Source: an uncultured Clostridia bacterium
GTDB lineage: Bacteria > Bacillota > Clostridia > Oscillospirales > CAG-272
Length of the DNA: 17,985 bases
NCBI GenBank assembly: GCA_947627815.1
Contig: CANQXN010000017.1
Span: 1 to 17,985 of the forward strand
Direction of reading: 5' to 3'
The translations under genes and the position numbers were made by a program. The notes below the pieces were generated by a model. That model saw only the letters and a list, made by a program, of their open reading frames with translations, was not told the DNA's origin and made no database searches. Below, in pieces: positions 7,044-14,067 of the stretch (position 1 is the first letter of the stretch; each line of letters starts with the position of its first letter).

Positions 7044-8450
7044 TTAGTTTTTGGCGGCCACACCGGCGCCGCCGACCGTCATATTCTGAATGCGAATGGT
7101 GGGTTCGCCCACATTGGCGGGAATGCTGCCGGAGGAGGCGCCGCAGACCCCGTGGCCGAAGGTTTGGTTGCCGGCGATCATGTCGATGCCCAAAAGGGCG
7201 CCGGCGCCGTTGCCGACCAGCGTTGCGCCGCGCACCGGGTGGGTGATTTTACCGTGTTCCACCATATAGCCTTCGTTGACGGCAAAATTGAATTCGCCGG
7301 TCACGGGATTCACCGAGCCGCCGCCCATGGATTTGGCAAAAAGACCGTATTCGGTGGCGGCGATGATCTCCTCAAAGGTAGAAGTGCCGTTGGCAATATA
7401 GGTGTTGGTCATACGGGAGGTCGGCACAAAGCGGTAATTCTGCCGCCGGCAGCTGCCGGTGGCTTCGGTATTCATGCGCCGGCCGTTTTTGCTGTCCACC
7501 ATGTAGGAGGTGAGAATGCCGTTTTTGATCAGCACATTTTTCTGTGTCGGGTTGCCTTCGTCGTCGACATTCAAAGACCCCCATTCGTTCGGGATCGTGC
7601 CGTCGTCAATGGCCGTGACGATGTCGGAGGCGATTTTCTGCCCCTGCTTGCCGGAAAAGACCGACATGCCGCGCGCCACCGCGCTGGCTTCGAGCGAGTG
7701 GCCGCAGGCTTCGTGGAACAAAACGCCGCCGAATCCGTTGTGAATGATCACGGGATAGACGCCGCCCACCATTTCGGGCGCGTCAAGCATGGTGACGCAG
7801 GCTTCGCAGACGCGGCGCGCCATAGCGGCGAGATCCTTTGTCTTAAAGCCGTCGATGTCGAAGTTGCCGCCGGCGGTTTCGCTGTTCGATTGGCTCTTGT
7901 CGCCGTCGCGCGCCACCGCCGTGGCGCCGATGCGCTCTTGGTTGCGGACATCCCGGACGAATTTGCCCTTGGTGTTGGCGATGGTGACATGCTGTGTCGT
8001 GTCAGTGAAATTCACAATCCGCTGGACGATGCGGGGGTCGCCGAAGGCCACCATGGCGTCGTCCACAAGGCGCAGATAGGCGATTTTTTCTTGGGGCGCC
8101 ACCGTGGCGCTTTCCCGCCCGATGCTCACAATGCCGCGGCGGGTGGCGTCCTCTTCTACAAGCTCATAGGAGAGGGCGAGAGGGGCGCCGTCAAAGGCTT
8201 TGGAAAGAGAGCCGGCCAGCCGCATAAGCCCCGCCTCGGAGAGGTCGGAGGTGTAGCCGTAGGCTTCTTCGTTGCCGCGCAGCAGGCGAATGCCGGCGCC
8301 GTAGAGGTGACGGGTGGAAGCGCTGTCCACCTTGCCCGAAATCATGGTGATGTCGCCGGCATAGGTGTCTTCGTAAAAGATTTCCGCGTAATCGGCGCCG
8401 GTGACAAGGCCGGCGTCCAAGACGCGTCTTGCGAGTTCTTTGGTAAGCAT
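7044..8450 (-). CDS. tldD: TldD zinc metalloprotease
   Basis: A 468-residue catalytic subunit of TldD/TldE. The zinc-binding HEACGH (HExxxH, residues 246-251) is intact, and a Cys at 436 in HGVCGASSGSIPANVG matches the third ligand region of the family. N-terminal residues 1-200 form the usual TldD/PmbA fold (YAEIFYEDT, FVRDVRNQERIG), and GNGAGALLGIDMI precedes the C-terminal region. The length matches E. coli TldD (481). The start at 8450 has AAGGAGA about 10 bases upstream and its own promoter. It is first in a two-gene operon with pmbA. In other bacteria the pair acts on ribosomal peptide precursors or antitoxins. I see no precursor peptide gene nearby, so it may serve general peptide turnover. 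Confidence 0.95.
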   Translation of the reverse strand: MLTKELARRVLDAGLVTGADYAEIFYEDTYAGDITMISGKVDSASTRHLYGAGIRLLRGNEEAYGYTSDLSEAGLMRLAGSLSKAFDGAPLALSYELVEEDATRRGIVSIGRESATVAPQEKIAYLRLVDDAMVAFGDPRIVQRIVNFTDTTQHVTIANTKGKFVRDVRNQERIGATAVARDGDKSQSNSETAGGNFDIDGFKTKDLAAMARRVCEACVTMLDAPEMVGGVYPVIIHNGFGGVLFHEACGHSLEASAVARGMSVFSGKQGQKIASDIVTAIDDGTIPNEWGSLNVDDEGNPTQKNVLIKNGILTSYMVDSKNGRRMNTEATGSCRRQNYRFVPTSRMTNTYIANGTSTFEEIIAATEYGLFAKSMGGGSVNPVTGEFNFAVNEGYMVEHGKITHPVRGATLVGNGAGALLGIDMIAGNQTFGHGVCGASSGSIPANVGEPTIRIQNMTVGGAGVAAKN

Positions 8451-8485
8451 AGGCGAAGAATCTCCTTGTCTTTTTTATTAAGCTT

Positions 8486-8514
8486 ATTTTACAATATTTT
8501 CCTGAAAACCGCAA
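8486..8514 (-). promoter_or_regulatory. Candidate promoter of tldD-pmbA
   Basis: On the minus strand TTGCGG (8514-8509), a 17-base spacer and TAAAAT (8491-8486) precede the tldD ribosome site. The -35 match is moderate, so the strength is probably modest. Confidence 0.6.
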
Positions 8515-8553
8515 GAGGGAAAGCGATACTTTTTGTAAAGATTTGCAAAGATT

Positions 8554-8592
8554 AAAAAAGGACAGCCGCGAAACCCTGCGTCTGTCCTTTTT
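8554..8592. terminator. Bidirectional intrinsic terminator
   Basis: AAAAAGGACAG (8555-8565) pairs with CTGTCCTTTTT (8582-8592), with three extra CGC/GCG pairs inside. A/T runs on both sides make it usable on either strand. It lies downstream of the lipoprotein gene and upstream of the tldD promoter, insulating the two. Confidence 0.8.
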
Positions 8593-8620
8593 CCTTTTTT
8601 TAAAGTTTTTGAAGGGGTTT

Positions 8621-8648
8621 GGGGGAACTTTTTCCAAAAAGTTCCCCC
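8621..8648. terminator. Near-perfect palindrome downstream of the lipoprotein gene
   Basis: GGGGGAACTTTTT (8621-8633) is the exact reverse complement of 8636-8648, with a 2-base centre. It begins 8 bases after the lipoprotein stop codon. The U-run is inside the stem rather than after it. Palindromes of this GGGGGAACTTTTT type followed by an AAACCCCTTC-like tract are, from memory, frequent at gene ends in Clostridia and probably act as terminators or 3' end stabilisers. Confidence 0.6.
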
Positions 8649-8656
8649 GTAGCCAC

Positions 8657-9655
8657 TCAATTTTTCGTGCTGACAGAGCCGTTGGCGCAGATGACGGTCG
8701 AGGTGGAGAGCGGCTCCGCCCAGTGCGCTTCCTTGGAGATCGTTTCCCACTGCGAGGTGGAGCCGGCATAGCGCAGGGTCGTGACCGAGGAATTGTAGAA
8801 AAAGCCGCCGGCAATGGTTTTAACGGTTTCCGGAATGATAAATTCCTTGACAGCGGTGCCGGAGAGCAGCCAGCAGGAGGTCAGCGCGGTTGTGCCTTCC
8901 GCCAGTGTGATCTTGGTCAAAGACGCGCAGTTGAGAAAAGGCGTCAGGCCGTAATCGGTAAGAGAGGCGGGCAGAGTTGCCGATGTGATCGGGGCGCCCA
9001 TAAAAGCAAGCGGCGCGATGCCCGTGACGGGCAGACCGTTGTATTCGGCGGGGATGACAAGATCTTTGTCGGTGCAGGCGCCGATGCCGGTCACCGTGTA
9101 GGAGCCGTTGTCATCGTTCTTCTGGTAGGCAAGACCGGCGCTGCCCTTGGGTTCTTTTTGCCCGCAGACCGTGCAGACGCCGTCTTTGTAATTGTGAGGC
9201 TCTTGGGGGATCGGCTGTGTCTCGACAGCGCCGCAGTCTTGGCAGGTGTGCTGCGAAAGACCCGGGGCAGTGCAGCTTGCCGGCGTCTGAACCGTCCACT
9301 CGCCGAAGTTGTGCGTGCAGGCGGTGTGGCAGACCGAGCAAACGCCGTCCACATAGGTGTGAGGCACGATAAGATCCCGTTCTTCCCGCTGGAGGCAGAG
9401 GGTGCAGACCCGAACCTCCTTGCCGGGTTTCTGGCAAGTGCCAGGCTCGGTGACGGTCCATGCGCCAAAATTGTGTTCGCAGGCGGTGGGATCGATGATA
9501 TCGGGCGCGGAGGAAGAGGCGGCGCCGCCATCGCTGCTACTGCCGGGGGCGAGGGTGTCGGCGGGATCGCAGGCGACGGTGAAAATCAGAAGCAGAAGCG
9601 AAAGCATCACCAAAAGAGCCAACCGCACGGCTTTTCTGTATCTTATCTCTTTCAT
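8657..9655 (-). CDS. Surface lipoprotein with Cys/His repeats and BspA-like leucine-rich repeats
   Basis: A 332-residue predicted lipoprotein. The signal peptide is MKEIRYRKAV plus a hydrophobic core (11-25), ending in TVAC with the lipid-modified Cys at 29; Thr at -3 makes the lipobox slightly unusual. A low-complexity Ser/Gly/Ala linker (34-51) follows. Two tandem units at about 59-111 and 113-164 share C-x-HNFG-x-WTV, two C-x2-C pairs and H-x-Y-x-DGVC-x-VC, suggesting small zinc-ribbon-like folds. Residues 178-302 carry BspA-type leucine-rich repeats (LVIPAEYNGLPVTGIAPLAF, EFIIPETVKTIAGGFFYN). The ATG at 9655 is chosen over an upstream in-frame ATG at 9760 because it starts the signal peptide and has AAGGAA upstream. 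Such proteins are common adhesion or ligand-binding surface proteins in gut Clostridia; the ligand is unknown. Confidence 0.85.
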   Translation of the reverse strand: MKEIRYRKAVRLALLVMLSLLLLIFTVACDPADTLAPGSSSDGGAASSSAPDIIDPTACEHNFGAWTVTEPGTCQKPGKEVRVCTLCLQREERDLIVPHTYVDGVCSVCHTACTHNFGEWTVQTPASCTAPGLSQHTCQDCGAVETQPIPQEPHNYKDGVCTVCGQKEPKGSAGLAYQKNDDNGSYTVTGIGACTDKDLVIPAEYNGLPVTGIAPLAFMGAPITSATLPASLTDYGLTPFLNCASLTKITLAEGTTALTSCWLLSGTAVKEFIIPETVKTIAGGFFYNSSVTTLRYAGSTSQWETISKEAHWAEPLSTSTVICANGSVSTKN

Positions 9656-9707
9656 GGGTATCGTTTCCTTGCAAATTTTTTTATGCTCACGCGAAGAGCG
9701 TGTCTTT

Positions 9708-9736
9708 ATTCTACCATACCTTTTGCGAAAAATCAA
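9708..9736 (-). promoter_or_regulatory. Promoter of the lipoprotein gene
   Basis: On the minus strand TTGATT (9736-9731), a 17-base spacer and TAGAAT (9713-9708) with TGG directly upstream give an extended -10 promoter. A small hairpin (CACGC/GCGTG, about 9688-9702) lies in the leader before the ribosome site. Confidence 0.7.
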
Positions 9737-9744
9737 GAGAGAGG

Positions 9745-9775
9745 CGCTTTTTTCCGCCAAAAGGGCGAAAAAGCG
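9745..9775 (-). terminator. Weak candidate terminator after pepM
   Basis: CGCTTTTT and CGCC on the minus strand pair with GGCG and AAAAAGCG, giving about 12 bp with a two-base bulge (9745-9758 with 9764-9775). The following sequence is only moderately U-rich (CTCTCTCTTGATTTTT), so read-through from the operon into the lipoprotein gene is possible. Confidence 0.35.
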
Positions 9776-9799
9776 AGAGGCAAGTCGGAAACTCCGGCG

Positions 9800-11095
9800 T
9801 CATAATTCGTCGATGAGCGTGATGATCTCTTTGATGGGCATAAGACGGTCGTCCACCTCTTTGGCTCTGTGATAGCGCAGGATGTCCTCGGCGGTTTTCT
9901 GCATGGCGGGGAAGGCGCTGCGGGTGAGCTGGTTGGCGTAAATGACGATGTTGACGCCGTGCGCGGCGAGTTCCTCGTTGGTGATCACATTGTAGGAAGA
10001 AGGTACCGCGACGATCGGCGTTTTTTTGTCAGCGGCGCGGAAGGCGTCGCAGAACGCGAGAATTTCGGCGGGATCCTTTTTCCGGCTGTGGATCATAATG
10101 CCGTCGGCGCCGGCGGACACAAAAGCGGCGGCGCGCGCTAAAGCGTCGTCCATGCCTTTTTCGAGAATCAGGCTTTCAATGCGGGCGATGATCATAAAAT
10201 CGTCGGTGAGCTGCGCCCGCTTGCCGGCGGCGATTTTGGCGGAAAAGGCCTCGATCGAATCCTGCGTCTGCTCTACCTCGGTGCCGAAGAGGGAATTTTT
10301 CTTGAGTCCCTTTTTGTCCTCGATGATGACGGCCGAAACCCCCATGCGCTCGAGGGTGCGGACATTGTAAACAAAATGCTCGGTATGCCCGCCGGTGTCC
10401 CCGTCTAAAATGATCGGCTTGGTCGTCACTTCCATGATGTCGTCGATGGTGCGCAGACGGGAGGACATGTCGACAAGCTCGATGTCGGGCTTGCCTTTGG
10501 CGGTGCTGTCGCAGAGCGAACTTACCCACATCGCGTCAAACTGATCGAGTTTGCCGCCGTTTTCCACCACCGTTTTTTCGGCGATCAGACCGGTGAGGCC
10601 GCTGTGCGCCTCGATGACCTTGACAATCGGGCAGATTTCGATGAGCTGACGCAGCCGCTTGCGGCGGTATTCCGGCATGGCGAGCTTTTCTTTCAGTTGG
10701 GAATCGATTTTTTTAACTTTTTCGTTGTAAGTATAGGGGACTTCGATCAGTTCCCCGCCGTAGGCGGCAAGCCCTTCGAGAACGCCCGCCCGCAGCGCCG
10801 ATTCCGGTCCCGTGCGCCAGTTGTCGCCGTGAATGACATAGTCGGGCTTCAGCTCCTTGAGAATGTCGTCATATTGCATACTGTGCTGTACCACGACCCG
10901 ATCGACGCCGGGCAGGCTCTCGTAAAGCCGGATGCGCTCGGCCAGCGGCAGGGTCGGGAATTTGTTGTAGCGGATGAGCGCCTCGTCGGAGAGCGCGCCC
11001 ACAATGACTTTCCCGTAGGCTTTGGCGTGCGCGAGAATGTTCAAATGCCCCTCGTGAATGACATCGGTACAGAAACAGGTATAGGCTGTTTTCAT
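9800..11095 (-). CDS. pepM: Phosphoenolpyruvate mutase with N-terminal cytidylyltransferase-like domain
   Basis: A 431-residue fusion. Residues 1-130 are a cytidylyltransferase-like domain with DVIHEGHLNIL (HxGH at 14-17) and HGDNWRTG (89-96), but the ISSTxI-type motif expected after VPYT is replaced by YNEKVKKID (123-131). Residues 150-431 are PEP mutase, which converts phosphoenolpyruvate to phosphonopyruvate, forming the C-P bond. Its diagnostic features are present: DGDTGG (231-236) with metal-binding aspartates and the active-site loop EDKKGLKKNS (259-268), which separates PEP mutase from isocitrate lyase relatives. It is last in a five-gene operon, 21 bases after the oxidoreductase, with GGGAG as ribosome site. 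Fusion of these two domains is known in phosphonate and phosphonoglycan clusters. No phosphonopyruvate decarboxylase accompanies it here. Confidence 0.95.
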   Translation of the reverse strand: MKTAYTCFCTDVIHEGHLNILAHAKAYGKVIVGALSDEALIRYNKFPTLPLAERIRLYESLPGVDRVVVQHSMQYDDILKELKPDYVIHGDNWRTGPESALRAGVLEGLAAYGGELIEVPYTYNEKVKKIDSQLKEKLAMPEYRRKRLRQLIEICPIVKVIEAHSGLTGLIAEKTVVENGGKLDQFDAMWVSSLCDSTAKGKPDIELVDMSSRLRTIDDIMEVTTKPIILDGDTGGHTEHFVYNVRTLERMGVSAVIIEDKKGLKKNSLFGTEVEQTQDSIEAFSAKIAAGKRAQLTDDFMIIARIESLILEKGMDDALARAAAFVSAGADGIMIHSRKKDPAEILAFCDAFRAADKKTPIVAVPSSYNVITNEELAAHGVNIVIYANQLTRSAFPAMQKTAEDILRYHRAKEVDDRLMPIKEIITLIDEL

Positions 11096-11116
11096 CGCTT
11101 TTTTCTCCCTTTTGCG

Positions 11117-12295
11117 TCAGGATTTGTATTTTTCTATGATCTCTTTTACCAAAAGATCGGCGGTCGCCTCAATGGCATCGAAGGGGACTTCCTTGGGCAG
11201 TGTCACGCCGAACGCGGCTTTGACTTTGGCGAGAAGCTCGTCGGTGTAGAAGAGCGAACCGTGTTCGATGGCCTCAATGCCGTCAAGGTAGATCGATTCG
11301 CGGTTTTTGGCGCGCATGGCGGCAAGATCGAAGACCTCTTCGCAAATCGAGGCCGTGACCGCATCGCCGCCGCCGTCGAGCGTGACAGGATAGCCGCCGA
11401 TCTCCCCGAAGGCGCCGGGGCAGTGGAGCTTGACTTTTTTTCCCTCCCGCACGGCGGCGAGAATGCCTTCGATGATCTCAAAGTTGCTCGCGGCGTTCAT
11501 CATGTTCCGCTTGGCGTCGGTCGGCATGGGGATGCCGCAGTGGGCGATGATCGTTTCGATGTCAAGGGGCAGGGGTTTGCCGTGATAGCGCATGTCGATG
11601 AGCATTTTCTGCCCCTCGGTATGCCCCTCTTTGCTGATGCAGACATCGTGAAAATGCGAAACCGCAAAGGTGATATCGATGTTCCAGGGGTCGGGCAGAG
11701 CGAGAAGCTCGCCCGCCGCCAATTTGAAACGGTAGACGAGATGGTTGATGTTGCCGCTGCCGAAATCGGGATAGGCATACCCTGCGGACTTGAGCCAGGG
11801 AATCACGGCGTCGGAATAGGAGGTGTTGATGACAACGGCGTCGCTTTCGGCGGCCTTGCAGGCGGCCATGATGTTTTTGACATAGCGGATGGATAACGGC
11901 GCCCAGATGCCGTAGGCGCGCAGGGCTTTCCAGGAAATGCTGCCGTATTTGAGGCCGGCATAGGCGCGGCTGCTGTTGACGATGATGTCGGGCTTCACAC
12001 GCGCGAGAGCGTCGGCGACGGCGTTTGTGTCGTTTAAATCCACGCCGCCCACCACCGTGACAGGACTGCGGTTCTGCCCCCGGATCATCGAGGCCACGCG
12101 GATGATGTTGACATCCGACGCCATTTTGTCGGCGCTTCTGCCGGCGACAAAAAGCGCGATGCCTTCATCGGCCGTGGACATGAGGTCGTCGAGCAGATAA
12201 TGCCCCACGCTGCCCAGCCCTATGATCATGACACGGATGGGCCGCTCTTTGGCCGCCTGTCGCAGCGCGGTCAGCTTTTCGCTTGTTGTTTTCAT
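11117..12295 (-). CDS. Rossmann-fold oxidoreductase linked to pepM, substrate unknown
   Basis: A 392-residue protein with a dinucleotide-binding start (RVMIIGLGSVGHYLL, GxGxxG at 26-31) preceded by a helix. AGRSADKMASDVN at 51-63 is where the NAD(P) ribose specificity loop would lie. Later conserved-looking elements are VNSSRAYAG (106-114), VINTSYSD (155-162), GSGNINHL (179-186) and HFHDV (214-218). The pattern recalls malate/lactate dehydrogenase or saccharopine-type dehydrogenases, but I cannot place it in a named family. The ATG at 12295 is chosen because an AACGAGGT ribosome site lies upstream and the earlier ATG at 12328 gives a poor N-terminus. Its position directly before pepM makes reduction of phosphonopyruvate or a derived aldehyde or ketone a reasonable hypothesis, not a demonstrated role. 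Confidence 0.75.
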   Translation of the reverse strand: MKTTSEKLTALRQAAKERPIRVMIIGLGSVGHYLLDDLMSTADEGIALFVAGRSADKMASDVNIIRVASMIRGQNRSPVTVVGGVDLNDTNAVADALARVKPDIIVNSSRAYAGLKYGSISWKALRAYGIWAPLSIRYVKNIMAACKAAESDAVVINTSYSDAVIPWLKSAGYAYPDFGSGNINHLVYRFKLAAGELLALPDPWNIDITFAVSHFHDVCISKEGHTEGQKMLIDMRYHGKPLPLDIETIIAHCGIPMPTDAKRNMMNAASNFEIIEGILAAVREGKKVKLHCPGAFGEIGGYPVTLDGGGDAVTASICEEVFDLAAMRAKNRESIYLDGIEAIEHGSLFYTDELLAKVKAAFGVTLPKEVPFDAIEATADLLVKEIIEKYKS

Positions 12296-12337
12296 AGAAA
12301 ATACCTCGTTCTCTGTTCGGAAAAACACATAAAAGCG

Positions 12338-13075
12338 TTATAAACTCTTTCGGAAATCGGCTACCGTGTTGCAGTTGATCCAGGCGGCAAAGGGGATCAC
12401 TTCCTGCGCCTCGGGGGCGATCGTGCGGAAATAGTTCTCCACATAGACAAGATTCGTACCCCGCCAGTTGGCCTCGCTCATGGCGGAAAAACATGCGCGG
12501 GCGGCGTCGGCGTCGGCAAACTTCCAGACCTGGCCGGAATTGTAAATGGCGCAAAACGGCTCGGGAATGGTAAGAGCATCATGCCCGGTGTCATAGAGAT
12601 AGCGCACCTTGCCGGAAAGGTCATAATAGTATGCCACGGCCTTGGCGGCGGTGATCGGGTCGCTGTTTGAGGTGATCACGCTTTTTTCGCTCTCGCACAC
12701 CTTGACAAAGGAGGGTGTGTCGAGAAAAAGATCGCCTTCGGCAAAGACAATTTCGTCAAAGGGCAGGGTCATGGCCGCCTTCATCCCGCAAAAGAGACTG
12801 TAGCCCGAACCGTAGGTTTCATAGGCTTCGTTGTAAACCGGCCAAAGCTTCGGGGCAAGATCGGAAAAATGCGCGGCGAGCGCCTCTTTCACTTCTCCAA
12901 AGCGATAGCCCCCCACGATGATGTATTTGTCGAATTTCACCGGCTGGCGCAACAAGCGCCAAAGTAGGGACTCCTCAAACTTTTTTTCGTGATAGAGGCA
13001 TTTGACGCAGTCTTTCCCCAAAGAGTGAGAAAAGCGGGAGGAAAGCCCCGCCACGGTGACGAGCAGCACCCTCAT
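12338..13075 (-). CDS. LicC-like nucleotidyltransferase
   Basis: A 245-residue GT-A fold NTP transferase. The N-terminal nucleotide loop is a variant, VAGLSSRF followed by KDCVKCLY (Lys25 in the position of the usual PK lysine). NEAYETYGSGYSLFCGM (82-98) and FAEGDLFLD (111-119, Asp115 as likely metal ligand) resemble CTP:phosphocholine cytidylyltransferase LicC. INCNTVADFRKSL closes the protein, like the end of related sugar-phosphate nucleotidyltransferases. Expected reaction: NTP plus a phospho- or phosphono-alcohol or amine gives an NMP-activated head group plus pyrophosphate. Its start overlaps the epimerase stop by 4 bases (ATGA), so translation is coupled. With a damaged cytidylyltransferase motif in PepM, this enzyme is the best candidate for activating the phosphonate. 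A sugar-1-phosphate substrate is the alternative. Confidence 0.8.
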   Translation of the reverse strand: MRVLLVTVAGLSSRFSHSLGKDCVKCLYHEKKFEESLLWRLLRQPVKFDKYIIVGGYRFGEVKEALAAHFSDLAPKLWPVYNEAYETYGSGYSLFCGMKAAMTLPFDEIVFAEGDLFLDTPSFVKVCESEKSVITSNSDPITAAKAVAYYYDLSGKVRYLYDTGHDALTIPEPFCAIYNSGQVWKFADADAARACFSAMSEANWRGTNLVYVENYFRTIAPEAQEVIPFAAWINCNTVADFRKSL

Positions 13076-14067
13076 GCCCGCCGCCTCATTTCTTCCACAC
13101 AGGCGGCGATGCCTTCTTCTAATGTGACGCGGGGGCGCCAGTCGGTGCGCGAACGGATTTTTTCGGTGTTCAAAAGCCGCCGCTCGGGATCGGAGGCGCG
13201 AAAGCCCCGGAAGGTGATGGCGGGATGCTCGATGCCGAGAAGAGAACCGCAGAGCGCGACAAGATCGACGATGGAAATCTCTTCCTCGGTGGCCACATTG
13301 TATACCGTGCCGTCCAGTGCCGCCTCGGCGTTGATCAAGGCGATCACGGCGGCGCAGCTGTCGATGTTGTGAAGGAAAGTGCGCTTGTTTTTGCGGCTGT
13401 TTTCCAAAAGCTCCACTTCGCCTTTTTCGGCAAGCGAGCGGAGAATGTGGGGGATGATGTGTTTGGGATAGCGTTCGTTTTTGCTGTAGACATTGGCAAA
13501 CCGGATGGAACAGCCCTTGATTTTGCCGCTGTCCACCGCGTCCTTCATGAAAAACTCGGTGAGCAGTTTGCCGGCGGCATAGCTGGTGCGCTGGCTGTGT
13601 TCGGCGGTGGCCATGGTGAGGTAATCCGATTCTTTCACGCCGCCCTCGGCCCAGGAAGCCATGGAATAGACCTCCGAGGTGGAGCAGTTGATATAGCAGT
13701 CGGCGCCCACGGCGATGGCCTGATCGAGAAAGGCTTTCATTCCCGTGACATTGGTTTCAAAGGTGCGGTCGATGTGGTAAAAATGTTCGGTGTGTACCAC
13801 GGCGGCGCAGTTGATGTAGACGACACGGTCAAAATCGCTCTTTCTGGCAAGCACTTCTTTTTGAATGTCTGCCATTTCGTCTTTGTTGTTGAGATCGTAC
13901 TCTTTAAAAAGAAAGCGCGGATGGCCGGCAAGATCCGCCACGGTGGCAAGGGAAGAAGCAAAGAAATTGTCAAACCCCAAAACGGTGTGTCCCGCCCGGG
14001 TCAGCTGACGCGCGAGTTCATTGCCGGTCATGCCGGTGACGCCGCTGATTACATAAAGATCCTTCAT
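13072..14067 (-). CDS. NAD-dependent epimerase/dehydratase (extended SDR)
   Basis: A 331-residue extended short-chain dehydrogenase. Visible features are the GVTGMTG cofactor motif (GxxGxxG, 9-15), an acidic end of the second strand (GFDNFFAS, 31-38), the Asn-containing helix ETNVTGMKAFLD, the catalytic STSEVYS (129-135) and YAAGK (Tyr163, Lys167), then IRFANVYS and RTFLHNIDSCAAVI. These are typical of UDP-glucose 4-epimerase, dTDP-glucose dehydratase or related nucleotide-sugar enzymes. It overlaps the phosphoesterase stop by one base (TGATG) and the nucleotidyltransferase by four, so it belongs to the same coupled operon. Its presence suggests that the pathway builds a nucleotide-activated sugar or polyol, perhaps the acceptor of the phosphonate. 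The exact substrate cannot be read from the sequence. Confidence 0.9.
   Translation of the reverse strand: MKDLYVISGVTGMTGNELARQLTRAGHTVLGFDNFFASSLATVADLAGHPRFLFKEYDLNNKDEMADIQKEVLARKSDFDRVVYINCAAVVHTEHFYHIDRTFETNVTGMKAFLDQAIAVGADCYINCSTSEVYSMASWAEGGVKESDYLTMATAEHSQRTSYAAGKLLTEFFMKDAVDSGKIKGCSIRFANVYSKNERYPKHIIPHILRSLAEKGEVELLENSRKNKRTFLHNIDSCAAVIALINAEAALDGTVYNVATEEEISIVDLVALCGSLLGIEHPAITFRGFRASDPERRLLNTEKIRSRTDWRPRVTLEEGIAACVEEMRRRA

Noticed and set aside
6858..8555. Long plus-strand open frame opposite tldD and the start of pmbA
   Set aside because: It is antisense to two well-supported family members, its protein is low-complexity Ala/Gly/His-rich, and it spans the tldD promoter.
9656..9760. 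N-terminal extension of the lipoprotein from the ATG at 9760
   Set aside because: It would bury the signal peptide 35 residues inside the protein and begins upstream of the predicted promoter.
8543..9805. Plus-strand frame opposite the lipoprotein
   Set aside because: It is antisense to a gene with a signal peptide, repeats and a promoter, it runs through two terminators, and it shows no family features.
9800..11095. Isocitrate or methylisocitrate lyase instead of PEP mutase
   Set aside because: The lyase active-site Cys motif is absent, and the EDKKGLKKNS loop and fused nucleotidyltransferase domain are PEP-mutase features.
10604..11896. Plus-strand frame of 430 codons opposite pepM and the oxidoreductase
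   Set aside because: Composition and phase are those of a mirror frame, and it crosses a gene boundary of the real operon.
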